Of a stretch of 64,000 bases of DNA, positions 15,809-23,304 are shown in pieces. Numbering within the stretch: position 1 is the first letter of the stretch; each line of letters starts with the position of its first letter. The position numbers were made by a program, and so were the translations under genes. Source of the DNA: Eubacteriaceae bacterium (GTDB lineage: Bacteria > Bacillota > Clostridia > Lachnospirales > Lachnospiraceae); contig CAJTFB010000007.1 in assembly GCA_910575665.1 (NCBI GenBank), forward strand, positions 1 to 64,000. The letters run 5' to 3'. The notes below the pieces were generated by a model. The model saw only the letters and a program-made list of their open reading frames with translations, searched no databases and was not told the origin of the DNA.

Positions 15809-16040
15809 GAGCAGAGAAGAAAAGAATTTGCTGCCATTCCATATCATAAAGGCAGCATCAGAAGGCGATGTATTGGCAATCAACAAAGTCCTGAAGCACT
15901 ATGAGGGATACATAATTACCCTGTCCACCCGGAAGATGTATGACGAGGGAGGGCGGCTTCATTATTGTGTTGATGAAACACTGCGCCGGAGGCTTGAAAC
16001 AAAGCTGATTACAAAGATACTGGCGTTTGAAGCGGTATAA
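15792..16040 (+). CDS. HTH protein (Tn916 Orf8-like, conjugative transposon type)
   Basis: Small protein of 82 aa. LLPFHIIKAASEGDVLAINKVLKHYEGYIITLSTR matches the short HTH_16 domain found in Orf8 proteins of conjugative transposons, followed by a conserved tail (DETLRRRLETKLITKILAF). It begins inside the end of the sigma-like gene, so the two are translated together. Confidence 0.88.
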   Translation: MTKRCKSREEKNLLPFHIIKAASEGDVLAINKVLKHYEGYIITLSTRKMYDEGGRLHYCVDETLRRRLETKLITKILAFEAV

Positions 16041-16050
16041 GGGGCGGTTA

Positions 16051-16398
16051 GCTGCCCTTTTCCATAGCTGACAGATTTACAGCGGTGTACCTTGAAAATT
16101 GAATACTGTATTGCATACAGGACGTGAGGATATGCAGAGCCACTAAGCAGATGCGCCATGACGTACCTGCCCTGTTTTTTAACAGGGTGAAACGTGAGGA
16201 AATGTTGGAACAGGACATTGAAGCGAAGGTAAGGAGCGAATGAGATCGGGCAAAATATGTAGCAGTTACATGGGGCGATGAAGCATATCTGTGATAATGA
16301 TACTTCCGGGTTGCGGGAAACCGCAATCCGGTCAATGAAATGACGGTGCAAGACCGATGTGGGCGGTGTAATGAGCTGCCACCTGTATTGCAATTTTT
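16051..16398 (+). ncRNA. Candidate structured RNA between Orf8-like and Xis-like genes
   Basis: A gene-free stretch of about 350 nt with several strong folds: CTGTAT-TGC-ATACAG (16106-16120), CCCTGTT-TTTT-AACAGGG (about 16171-16188), and an 11-bp stem CCGGGTTGCGG/CCGCAATCCGG (16306-16316, 16321-16331) capped by a GAAA tetraloop, with its only mismatch a G-U pair. A GNRA-capped long stem is a hallmark of folded RNA rather than a DNA operator. GC content is higher than in flanking mobile DNA. No protein frame is convincing. The family is unknown; exact ends are guesses. Confidence 0.4.
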
Positions 16399-16449
16399 TA
16401 TCTGCCAATAAAAGTATATCTTGCGTAGGTGTATTTTTACTGGCAGATA
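16399..16449. repeat. Long inverted repeat upstream of the Xis-like gene
   Basis: TATCTGCCAATAAAA (16399-16413) matches the reverse complement of 16435-16449 at 14 of 15 positions, with a 21-nt spacer. A second small repeat TGGCA-GATAA-TGCCA overlaps it (16441-16455). It lies 35 nt before the Xis-like start and could be a binding site for recombination or regulatory proteins, or a stem ending the RNA above. Confidence 0.5.
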
Positions 16450-16483
16450 ATGCCAGCTTTGATTAAACGAAAGGAGCAGGTAA

Positions 16484-16678
16484 ATGAGTAATACTGTAAT
16501 TGTAAAAGAATGGAAAAAATTCCGCAGATATAAGGACGGGGCAGAATATTATGGCTTTAGCAAAAGTGTATTTGAGCGTTTGGCAAAGGATGCAGGAGCT
16601 ATTTATAAGGTAAATAAAGTTGTTCTGGTGAACTGTGAACTCTTTGAAAAATACTTAGAGAGTTTTCGGCTTGACTGA
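16484..16678 (+). CDS. Excisionase-like small HTH protein (DUF6462-type)
   Basis: Protein of 64 aa: RRYKDGAEYYGFSKSVFERLAKDAGAIYKVNKVVLVNCELFEKYLESFRL. This is the compact MerR/Xis-like fold seen in small proteins preceding integrases of Tn916/Tn1549-like elements. AAAGGAG lies upstream. By position it is the recombination directionality factor, bending DNA at the element's ends during excision; function inferred from family and context. Confidence 0.75.
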   Translation: MSNTVIVKEWKKFRRYKDGAEYYGFSKSVFERLAKDAGAIYKVNKVVLVNCELFEKYLESFRLD

Positions 16679-16720
16679 CGGTAAGTTAAAATATATTTGT
16701 ATAATTGATATTTTTTGCTC

Positions 16721-16749
16721 TTGACATTTTTGTCATACAAAAATATAAT
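16721..16749 (+). promoter_or_regulatory. Consensus sigma-A promoter with built-in palindrome
   Basis: TTGACA (16721-16726), a 17-nt spacer, and TATAAT (16744-16749) are a perfect match to the consensus. The sequence TGACA-TTTT-TGTCA overlaps the -35 box and spacer and is a likely operator. It directs transcription into the RHH gene and integrase. Confidence 0.8.
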
Positions 16750-16770
16750 GGTTATTGAGGAGGAATTAGT

Positions 16771-16941
16771 ATGTCAAAAGCAGGTCGTCCAAAGGCGGAA
16801 ATAAAAAAAGAAAAGGTAGTAAGTGTAAGAATGAAGCCAGAGGACTATGCAAAGGTAAAAAGATATGCCGAGTCCTCAAACAAAACCGTTACACAAGTGA
16901 TGCAAGAGGGTGTTACGAAACTTATTGACGAAGATAAGTGA
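16771..16941 (+). CDS. Ribbon-helix-helix DNA-binding protein
   Basis: Small protein of 56 aa starting MSKAGRPKAEIKKEKVVSVRMKPED and ending KTVTQVMQEGVTKLIDEDK. The short beta strand (VVSVRM) followed by two helices is the RHH/CopG fold. GAGGAGG lies 6 nt before the ATG. It sits 21 nt after a perfect sigma-A promoter and 43 nt before the integrase start. It probably represses this promoter through the TGACA/TGTCA palindrome, setting integrase level; inference. Confidence 0.75.
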   Translation: MSKAGRPKAEIKKEKVVSVRMKPEDYAKVKRYAESSNKTVTQVMQEGVTKLIDEDK

Positions 16942-16984
16942 CATCAATAAGACTTCTCCATTCGTAAACGAAAGGAGATTTTCT

Positions 16985-18226
16985 ATGGCATCAAGAAAAG
17001 ACAAGAAGGGTAGAGTGCTTCGAAAGGGGGAATCTTTCAGGATTACAGATGAGATGTATGTCTATACTTATACTGATCCATTCGGAAAAAGAAGATATAC
17101 ATACTCTAAAGATTTGGTTAAGCTTCGTGAAAAAGAAGAACAGTTAAAACGGGATCAGATGGATGGGATTGATTCATATGTGGCAGGTAACGCTGATCTG
17201 AATTTTATGTTTGACCGATATATGTCCACCAAAACAGAACTTCGGGTTTCAACCAGAGCTAATTATCTGGAGATTTATGAAAGATATGTCAGGAGTGAAT
17301 TTGGCAGAAAGAAAATCGGTGAGATAAAATATAGCGATATTTTGTTTTTCTACAATCACTTGATTACAGAAAAAAATCTGCATATTGGAACAATTCAATA
17401 TCTTCAAAGGCTTATCAGACCTTCCTTAGAAATGGCGGTAAGAGATAACATTATTAGGATTAATCCCGCAAATGGTGTGATACAGCAGATTAAGAAAAAA
17501 ACACAGAATAGTGGTTCCTATACACGCCATGCATTAACATTGGAACAGCAGAGAGCTTTTTTATCCTTTATTGATGAGAACCCATTGTATAACCGTTGGA
17601 AGCCATTGTTTACTGTGCTGATTGGTACAGGATGCAGAATCGGTGAAATGATAGGTTTGAGATGGGAAGATGTCGATATGGAAAACCGAACCATTGATAT
17701 AAACCATTCTCTATATTATTTTGCGGGAAGAAGAAATAAATCATCAAGTAAATGGGTTGTCAATGAACCAAAGACGGAGGCTGGTAGCAGGGTGATTCCA
17801 ATGGTAGATACTGTTTATACTGCTTTGATGGAAGAACGGTCACGACAGGCAGAAGAAGGAATATCGTGCCAAACACAGATTGAGGATATGACGGGCTTTA
17901 TCTTCTGTAACAGGTTTTATGAGGTATATACGCCGGAGTCTATCAACCGGGAATTAAAGAGAATCATTGAGAATCACAATTCTACAGAAGAAGTCAGGGC
18001 AGTAAAAGAAAAAAGAGATGCAGTGTTATTGCCTCAATTTACCTGTCATCATTTAAGACATACTTTTTGTACCAGATTATGCGAAGCAGATGTCCATATC
18101 AAAGTAATTCAGACAATTATGGGGCACAAAGATATTCAGACAACTATGGATATCTATGCAGAAGTAACCGAGTGGAAGAAAAAAGCTTCCCTTAATGAAA
18201 TTTTTGAACAGATGAAACTATTTTAG
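16985..18226 (+). CDS. int: Tn916-type tyrosine integrase
   Basis: Site-specific recombinase of 413 aa (Tn916 Int is 405). The N-terminal arm-binding domain (RVLRKGESFRITDEMYVYTYTD) and core-binding region (TRANYLEIYERYV) precede the catalytic domain. Active-site residues are visible: R218 in GTGCRIGE, H355 and R358 in HHLRHTFC, H381 in MGHKD, and the nucleophile Y391 in MDIYAEV. The start at 16985 has AAAGGAG upstream; an upstream in-frame start overlaps the RHH gene and lacks a site. It should integrate and, with Xis, excise the element. It is complete and likely active. Confidence 0.95.
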   Translation: MASRKDKKGRVLRKGESFRITDEMYVYTYTDPFGKRRYTYSKDLVKLREKEEQLKRDQMDGIDSYVAGNADLNFMFDRYMSTKTELRVSTRANYLEIYERYVRSEFGRKKIGEIKYSDILFFYNHLITEKNLHIGTIQYLQRLIRPSLEMAVRDNIIRINPANGVIQQIKKKTQNSGSYTRHALTLEQQRAFLSFIDENPLYNRWKPLFTVLIGTGCRIGEMIGLRWEDVDMENRTIDINHSLYYFAGRRNKSSSKWVVNEPKTEAGSRVIPMVDTVYTALMEERSRQAEEGISCQTQIEDMTGFIFCNRFYEVYTPESINRELKRIIENHNSTEEVRAVKEKRDAVLLPQFTCHHLRHTFCTRLCEADVHIKVIQTIMGHKDIQTTMDIYAEVTEWKKKASLNEIFEQMKLF

Positions 18227-18255
18227 TATTACGAGAAGTCCTTTGGGCTAATCGA

Positions 18256-18294
18256 GTGCAACAGAAAAACCTCAACTGCAACATAAGTGCAACA
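18256..18294. repeat. Three TGCAACA boxes near the element's right end
   Basis: GTGCAACA (18256-18263), CTGCAACA (18276-18283) and GTGCAACA (18287-18294) lie about two and one helical turns apart, just after int. Repeats in this place are typical arm-type integrase sites; the role is inferred. Confidence 0.4.
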
Positions 18295-18306
18295 AACGAG
18301 GTTTTT
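18265..18306 (+). terminator. Terminator of the integrase gene
   Basis: AAAAACCTC (18265-18273) pairs perfectly with GAGGTTTTT (18298-18306). It is symmetrical, so it could also block transcription entering from outside. Confidence 0.6.
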
Positions 18307-18344
18307 ATAGCACTTAATAATACTCGATAATACTTTTTAGAAAT

Positions 18345-18399
18345 TAAGTCAAAATGGATAGATAAGCAACAATAGACCATAATAAGTTTTTTTGACTTA
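18345..18399. other. Inverted repeat at the probable right end of the element (attR region)
   Basis: TAAGTCAAAA (18345-18354) is the exact reverse complement of TTTTGACTTA (18390-18399). The second arm ends where recognisable hemZ coding sequence begins. Paired short repeats around the crossover are expected for core-type integrase binding. The exact breakpoint cannot be set without the left end. Confidence 0.45.
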
Positions 18400-18569
18400 T
18401 GATGGAGGAACTCCAGACGATATTGGCATTGGGATGCGGTGGCTCGTCCAAATACGTCTTTCATGAAGAAGACAGGATGGAGCGGGTGGAAAATGTAAAA
18501 AGTGTAGATGACTACATAAGTAGAATAGATGAGATGATCCGGCGGAAACTTCCAATTTCGTCAGATTAG
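18399..18569 (+). pseudogene. hemZ: 3' fragment of hemZ displaced by element insertion
   Basis: The frame reads MMEELQTILALGCGGSS, then KYVF, RMERVENVKSVDDYISRIDEMI and a stop at 18567-18569. This is the C-terminal end (about 56 residues) of HemZ, the oxygen-independent coproporphyrinogen oxidase-like radical SAM enzyme. An in-frame TGA lies just upstream at 18393 and the DNA before it belongs to the mobile element. hemZ normally stands directly before hisS and aspS in Lachnospiraceae, exactly as here. The 5' part should lie beyond the left end of the element, outside the window. Confidence 0.8.
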
Positions 18570-18603
18570 AATCCTGTCAAAGAAAAGGAAAAGAGGTAAA
18601 AAG

Positions 18604-19854
18604 ATGGCATTAAAAAAGAAACCAGTCACGGGGATGAAGGATATTCTTCCCAAAGAGATGGAGATACGTGATTATGTGATCAGGTTGATCAAAGAGACCT
18701 ATGGGACCTATGGATTTTCCTCCATTGAGACTCCTTGTGTAGAACACATCGAGAGCTTGTGTAGCAAGCAGGGGGGCGAAAATGAAAAGCTGATTTTTAA
18801 GATCCTGAAGCGGGGCGAGAAGCTTAAGTTGGAAACCGCAGAATGTGAGGCAGATCTGGTGGACAGCGGCCTGCGATATGATTTGACGGTACCCCTTTCC
18901 AGGTATTATGCCAATAACTCCAGTGAGCTGAGCGCTCCTTTTAAAGCGTTGCAGATGGGAAATGTGTGGCGGGCAGATCGTCCCCAGAGAGGTCGTTTCC
19001 GTCAGTTTATGCAGTGTGATATAGATATTCTGGGAGAGCCTTCTATCCTGGCAGAGATCGAACTGATTCTCGCCACCACCACTCTTCTTGGAAAACTTGA
19101 CTTCAAAAATTTCACTATTCGTATCAACAACCGCAAGATGTTAAAGGCGATGGCAGCCTATTGTGGATTTTCCGAAGGAGAGTATGACAACGTGTTTATC
19201 ATACTGGATAAAATGGACAAGATCGGTATGGAAGGGGTGCAGGAAGAACTTTTGACTGCCGGTTATGAAAAGGAAGCAGTGAACCGATGCATCGAGCTGT
19301 TCCAGACTGTGACCAACGATATTGACGGCGTCCGGTATCTCAAAGAGACGCTGGGAGATCATCTAGAAGCGGGAACAGCAGAGGATATGGAGACCATCAT
19401 TTCCATGGTGGAAGAGACAAAGGCAGCAGATTTTAAGATGTGTTTTGATCCCACCCTAGTGCGGGGCATGGGGTATTACACAGGACCGATCTTTGAGATT
19501 TCCATGGATGAGTTCGGCGGTTCCGTGGGTGGCGGCGGACGCTACGATGAGATGATCGGGAAATTTATGGGAAATGACACTTGTGCCTGTGGGTTTTCCA
19601 TCGGTTTTGAGAGAATTGTTATGTTGCTCTTAGAGCGAGATTTTGCTGTCCCCTCGGCGGCTAAGAAAAAGGCGTATCTCATTGATAAAAAGGCTACCCC
19701 AGAGAAAATGAAAGAGGTGCTTTTGAAGGCGGAGAAGGAACGGGATGCCGGATACCGGATCAGCATCAATGTGATGAAAAAGAACAAAAAATTCCAAAAA
19801 GAACTATTGGCAAAGGATGGCTACACAGAAATCGAGGAATTCTTTGCAGATTAG
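18604..19854 (+). CDS. hisS: Histidyl-tRNA synthetase
   Basis: Class II synthetase of 416 aa that charges tRNA-His. Visible are the N-terminal TGMKDILPKEMEIRDYV, the motif 2 region GNVWRADRPQRGRFRQFMQCDIDILG, the histidine-binding signature LVRGMGYYTGPIFEI, and motif 3 in GGGRYDEMIGKFMG...GFSIGFERIVMLL. The motif 2 wording (RGRFRQFMQCDIDI) is closer to archaeal/eukaryotic HisRS than to the usual bacterial form, and the C-terminal anticodon domain (about 68 residues) looks short. GAAAAGAGG precedes the ATG. It lies between the hemZ remnant and aspS. Confidence 0.95.
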   Translation: MALKKKPVTGMKDILPKEMEIRDYVIRLIKETYGTYGFSSIETPCVEHIESLCSKQGGENEKLIFKILKRGEKLKLETAECEADLVDSGLRYDLTVPLSRYYANNSSELSAPFKALQMGNVWRADRPQRGRFRQFMQCDIDILGEPSILAEIELILATTTLLGKLDFKNFTIRINNRKMLKAMAAYCGFSEGEYDNVFIILDKMDKIGMEGVQEELLTAGYEKEAVNRCIELFQTVTNDIDGVRYLKETLGDHLEAGTAEDMETIISMVEETKAADFKMCFDPTLVRGMGYYTGPIFEISMDEFGGSVGGGGRYDEMIGKFMGNDTCACGFSIGFERIVMLLLERDFAVPSAAKKKAYLIDKKATPEKMKEVLLKAEKERDAGYRISINVMKKNKKFQKELLAKDGYTEIEEFFAD

Positions 19855-19926
19855 CATTAGTTAGGGGCAAAATACCTTTTGACCCCAACGTCATTAAATT
19901 AATATATGAGCTAAAGGAGAATGACA

Positions 19927-21738
19927 ATGGCAGAATCAATGAAGGGCTTAAAGCGCACCTGCCGGTGTGCGGAGCTCACGACAAACCATATCGGTCAGAC
20001 CGTGACAGTTATGGGCTGGGTACAGAAGAGCAGAAATAAAGGGGGCATCATTTTTGTGGATCTCCGGGACCGCTCTGGGATCATACAGCTGATCTTTGAG
20101 GAGAGCGATGCTGGGACGGAAGCCTTTGAGAAGGCGGCTAAGCTGCGTGCTGAATTTGTAGTGGCGGTGACTGGTATTGTGGAAAAACGTTCCGGCGCTG
20201 TCAATGAGAATTTGGAGACCGGAGCCATCGAGGTAAGAGCGAAGGACATCCGGATTCTCTCCGAATCGGAGACGCCGCCCTTTCCAGTTGAAGAGAACAG
20301 CAGGACGAAGGATGAGCTTCGTCTGCGCTATCGTTTTCTGGATCTGCGTCGTCCGGATCTTCAGCGCAATCTGATCATGCGGAGCAGCATCGCTATGTTG
20401 ACCAGGCAGTTTCTAGCGGATGAGGGATTTTTAGAGATCGAGACGCCGATGCTCACCAAGAGTACGCCGGAGGGAGCCAGGGATTATCTCGTTCCCAGTC
20501 GTGTGCACCCAGGGAACTTTTATGCCCTTCCCCAGTCGCCGCAGCTGTTTAAACAGCTTCTGATGTGTTCAGGTTATGACCGCTATTTCCAGATCACCAA
20601 ATGTTTCCGCGACGAGGATCTGCGGGCAGATCGCCAGCCGGAGTTTACCCAGATCGATATGGAGCTATCCTTTGTGGATGAGGATGATGTAATTAATGTA
20701 AACGAACGTCTTCTCCAAAAATTGTTCCAGGAGGTTCTTGGCGTGGAGCTGTCGCTGCCGTTCCCACGTATGACCTGGCAGGAAGCCATGGACCGTTATG
20801 GTTCTGACAAGCCGGATACCCGGTTTGGCATGGAGTTAAAAGATGTGACAGAGACCGTGAAGGGCTGCGGTTTCGGTGTATTTACCGGAGCGATTGAGGC
20901 GGGAGGTTCCGTTCGGGGAATCAATGCCAAAGGACAAGGGGCGATGCCCAGAAAGAAGATCGACGCCCTTGTAGATTTTGCCAAAGAATATGGGGCAAAG
21001 GGACTTGCCTATCTCTGTGTCAATGAGGATGGCAGCTATAAATCATCTTTTGCCAAATTTATGACAGAGGAAGAGCTAAAGGCATTGGTTGGTACCATGG
21101 AGGGAGAGCCAGGAGACTTGCTGCTCTTTGCCGCAGATAAAAATAAAGTGGTATATGATGTTCTTGGAAACCTTCGCCTGGAGCTTGCTAGAAAAATGGA
21201 GCTTCTGGATAAAAACGTGTATCATTTCCTCTGGGTAACAGAGTTTCCGCTTCTGGAGTACAATGAGGACCAGGGACGCTATCAAGCGATGCACCATCCC
21301 TTTACGATGCCGATGGAAGAGGATCTCAGCCTGATTGATACAGATCCAGGCAAAGTGCGGGCGAGAGCCTATGATATCGTACTGAACGGCACAGAGCTTG
21401 GAGGTGGTTCGGTGCGTATCCATCAGAACGATGTCCAGGAAAAAATGTTCCAAGCTCTTGGATTTGCTAAGGAAACTGCCTATGAGCAATTCGGTTTTCT
21501 GCTGAATGCCTTCCAGTATGGAGTGCCACCCCATGCGGGACTTGCCTATGGATTGGACCGTCTCGTAATGCTCATGGCAAAAGAGGACAACATTCGAGAA
21601 GTGATCGCCTTTCCTAAGGTGAAGGACGCTTCCTGCCTTTTGACAGAGGCGCCGAATGTGGTAGATGAGAAGCAATTGGAAGAACTTGGAATTGATATCT
21701 GCGTGGAGGCAGCAGAAGAATTAAATAATAATAGATGA
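19927..21738 (+). CDS. aspS: Aspartyl-tRNA synthetase (bacterial type)
   Basis: Class II synthetase of 603 aa. An N-terminal OB-fold anticodon domain (QTVTVMGWVQKSRNKGGIIFVDLRDRSGIIQ) leads to the catalytic core: motif 1 near FLEIETPMLTKSTPEGARDYLVPSR, motif 2 FRDEDLRADRQPEFTQIDME, and motif 3 GLAYGLDRLVML. The roughly 150-residue GAD insertion between motifs 2 and 3 marks the bacterial type. AAAGGAG directly abuts ATG 19921, so ATG 19927 is the better start. Discriminating versus non-discriminating activity cannot be settled by eye. Confidence 0.96.
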   Translation: MAESMKGLKRTCRCAELTTNHIGQTVTVMGWVQKSRNKGGIIFVDLRDRSGIIQLIFEESDAGTEAFEKAAKLRAEFVVAVTGIVEKRSGAVNENLETGAIEVRAKDIRILSESETPPFPVEENSRTKDELRLRYRFLDLRRPDLQRNLIMRSSIAMLTRQFLADEGFLEIETPMLTKSTPEGARDYLVPSRVHPGNFYALPQSPQLFKQLLMCSGYDRYFQITKCFRDEDLRADRQPEFTQIDMELSFVDEDDVINVNERLLQKLFQEVLGVELSLPFPRMTWQEAMDRYGSDKPDTRFGMELKDVTETVKGCGFGVFTGAIEAGGSVRGINAKGQGAMPRKKIDALVDFAKEYGAKGLAYLCVNEDGSYKSSFAKFMTEEELKALVGTMEGEPGDLLLFAADKNKVVYDVLGNLRLELARKMELLDKNVYHFLWVTEFPLLEYNEDQGRYQAMHHPFTMPMEEDLSLIDTDPGKVRARAYDIVLNGTELGGGSVRIHQNDVQEKMFQALGFAKETAYEQFGFLLNAFQYGVPPHAGLAYGLDRLVMLMAKEDNIREVIAFPKVKDASCLLTEAPNVVDEKQLEELGIDICVEAAEELNNNR

Positions 21739-21751
21739 GGAGGTAGGGAAC

Positions 21752-22789
21752 ATGAGTGTGACAACAAGTAATTTTGGTACGACAAAGGATGGGAAAGAGG
21801 TAACACTCTATGCCATCGAAAACAAAAACGGAATGAAAGTAGAAGTGATTGATTATGGTGCGAATATAGTCAGATTGTTTGTGCCAGACAAAGAGGGCAA
21901 ACTGGATGATGTTGTGCTGGGGTTTGATGATGTGGCAGGTTATGAAGTGAATGGCTGTTTCTTTGGAGCTTTTATTGGAAGACATGGCAACCGAATCGGG
22001 GACGCCAGATTTGAATTGAATGGTGTTACTTATGAGCTGGAGAAAAATGATGGAGAAAATAATCTTCACGGCGGCACACCAGGATACCATCAGGTGATGT
22101 ATGAGGCGGCATCCATGGACAACAGCGTGACATTTTATAGAGTCAGTCCAGATATGGAGCAGGGCTATCCGGGAAATCTGGAGATCAGTGTGACTTATAC
22201 AGTGACGGATGACAATGAGCTCAAAATCAGCTATTTGGCAAAATCTGACAAAGATACACTTTGTAATGTGACGAATCATACTTACTTCAACCTCAAAGGA
22301 CACGATGGGGGAGAGATCACAGATCACAAAGTATGGATCCGGGCAAATGGATTTACTGAGACTACGGATGATTTAATCCCCAATGGAAACATTGTGGATG
22401 TAACGGGAACCCCGATGGATTTCCGTGAGAAAAAGGCCATCGGGGATGATATTGAGGCAGATTATAAACCTCTTACGATCGCTGGCGGCTATGACCATAA
22501 TTATGCGTTGGATAAAACCCCAGGCAAGATAGAGAAGGTGGCAGAGCTTTCGGAAGAAACCACGGGACGTACCATGGAAGTTTATACGGATCTTCCGGGT
22601 ATGCAGCTCTACACGGGAAATTTTATCAAAAAAGAAAATGGAAAAAATGGTACAGAGTATACAAAGAGAACCGGAGTATGCTTTGAGACACAGTTTTTCC
22701 CGAATTCTGTCAACGTGCCAGCTTTTGATTCCTGCGTACTGAAAGCCGGGGATGCTTTTGCCAGCACGACCATCTACCGGTTTTGTTAA
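21752..22789 (+). CDS. galM: Aldose 1-epimerase (galactose mutarotase)
   Basis: Enzyme of 345 aa that interconverts alpha and beta anomers of galactose and glucose. Family residues are seen in the substrate-binding NNLHGG, the catalytic histidine region NHTYFNLKGH, and the catalytic glutamate region GVCFETQFFPNSVN. The length is normal. GAGGAGGTAGGG precedes the ATG, 13 nt after aspS, so it may be co-transcribed with the synthetases. Confidence 0.95.
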   Translation: MSVTTSNFGTTKDGKEVTLYAIENKNGMKVEVIDYGANIVRLFVPDKEGKLDDVVLGFDDVAGYEVNGCFFGAFIGRHGNRIGDARFELNGVTYELEKNDGENNLHGGTPGYHQVMYEAASMDNSVTFYRVSPDMEQGYPGNLEISVTYTVTDDNELKISYLAKSDKDTLCNVTNHTYFNLKGHDGGEITDHKVWIRANGFTETTDDLIPNGNIVDVTGTPMDFREKKAIGDDIEADYKPLTIAGGYDHNYALDKTPGKIEKVAELSEETTGRTMEVYTDLPGMQLYTGNFIKKENGKNGTEYTKRTGVCFETQFFPNSVNVPAFDSCVLKAGDAFASTTIYRFC

Positions 22790-22825
22790 AAATCATACAT
22801 TCTTATATGTATAACGAAACAAGAT

Positions 22826-23299
22826 GTGGGCGAATACTATAAGGATAAGGATACAAACCGAAGGAGAAAAGTTTTGAACAGTGTTTTGGGGAAATTGATC
22901 CAAAAGGAGTTTGGGAGAAATAAATATAAAATATACTGCAATAAGTTGGACCAGAAGGAATGCATGGATATCTTCTGTGACATTTATCTGGAATTGCACC
23001 GGATATCGGAAGAGAATCTAAGCGATAGGCTGTTATGCCTGCTTCGGACTGTCCAACTATCAGTCAAGATCAGTCAGATATTTTTCTATATAACGGTTGG
23101 TTTTTTGGCGGCGACGCTCACCATATCTATGATCCCGGTTTTGCTGGAGATCAAGGCGGTAGGCATCGGTGCTCTGACACTGATGTATTTTTATAAACTG
23201 GCAGAGTATATGCGGAACCGTTATTGTGACCGGGATGTCCGTCTTGTTTTGATCTATAAAACAGCGTTATTTCATTTGCTGTCAGAGGAAGGGAAGTAG
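22826..23299 (+). CDS. Hypothetical membrane protein
   Basis: Protein of 157 aa. A basic N-terminal half (RRRKVLNSVLGKLIQKEFGRNKYKIYCNKL) is followed by two hydrophobic segments (IFFYITVGFLAATLTISMIP, then IKAVGIGALTLMYFYKLAEY) and a charged tail. No domain was recognised. The GTG at 22826 lacks a clear ribosome binding site, so the start is uncertain. It is followed 5 nt later by the hemolysin III gene and may act with it. Confidence 0.6.
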   Translation: MGEYYKDKDTNRRRKVLNSVLGKLIQKEFGRNKYKIYCNKLDQKECMDIFCDIYLELHRISEENLSDRLLCLLRTVQLSVKISQIFFYITVGFLAATLTISMIPVLLEIKAVGIGALTLMYFYKLAEYMRNRYCDRDVRLVLIYKTALFHLLSEEGK

Positions 23300-23304
23300 G
23301 AAGG

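Noticed and set aside
16051-16398. Group II intron or its remnant
   Set aside because: No recognisable domain V, no reverse transcriptase frame, and too short; kept only as a structured-RNA candidate.
19855-19926. T-box riboswitch before hisS or aspS
   Set aside because: The hisS-aspS gap is only 66 nt, and the DNA before hisS is hemZ coding sequence; no T-box sequence or specifier stem is seen.
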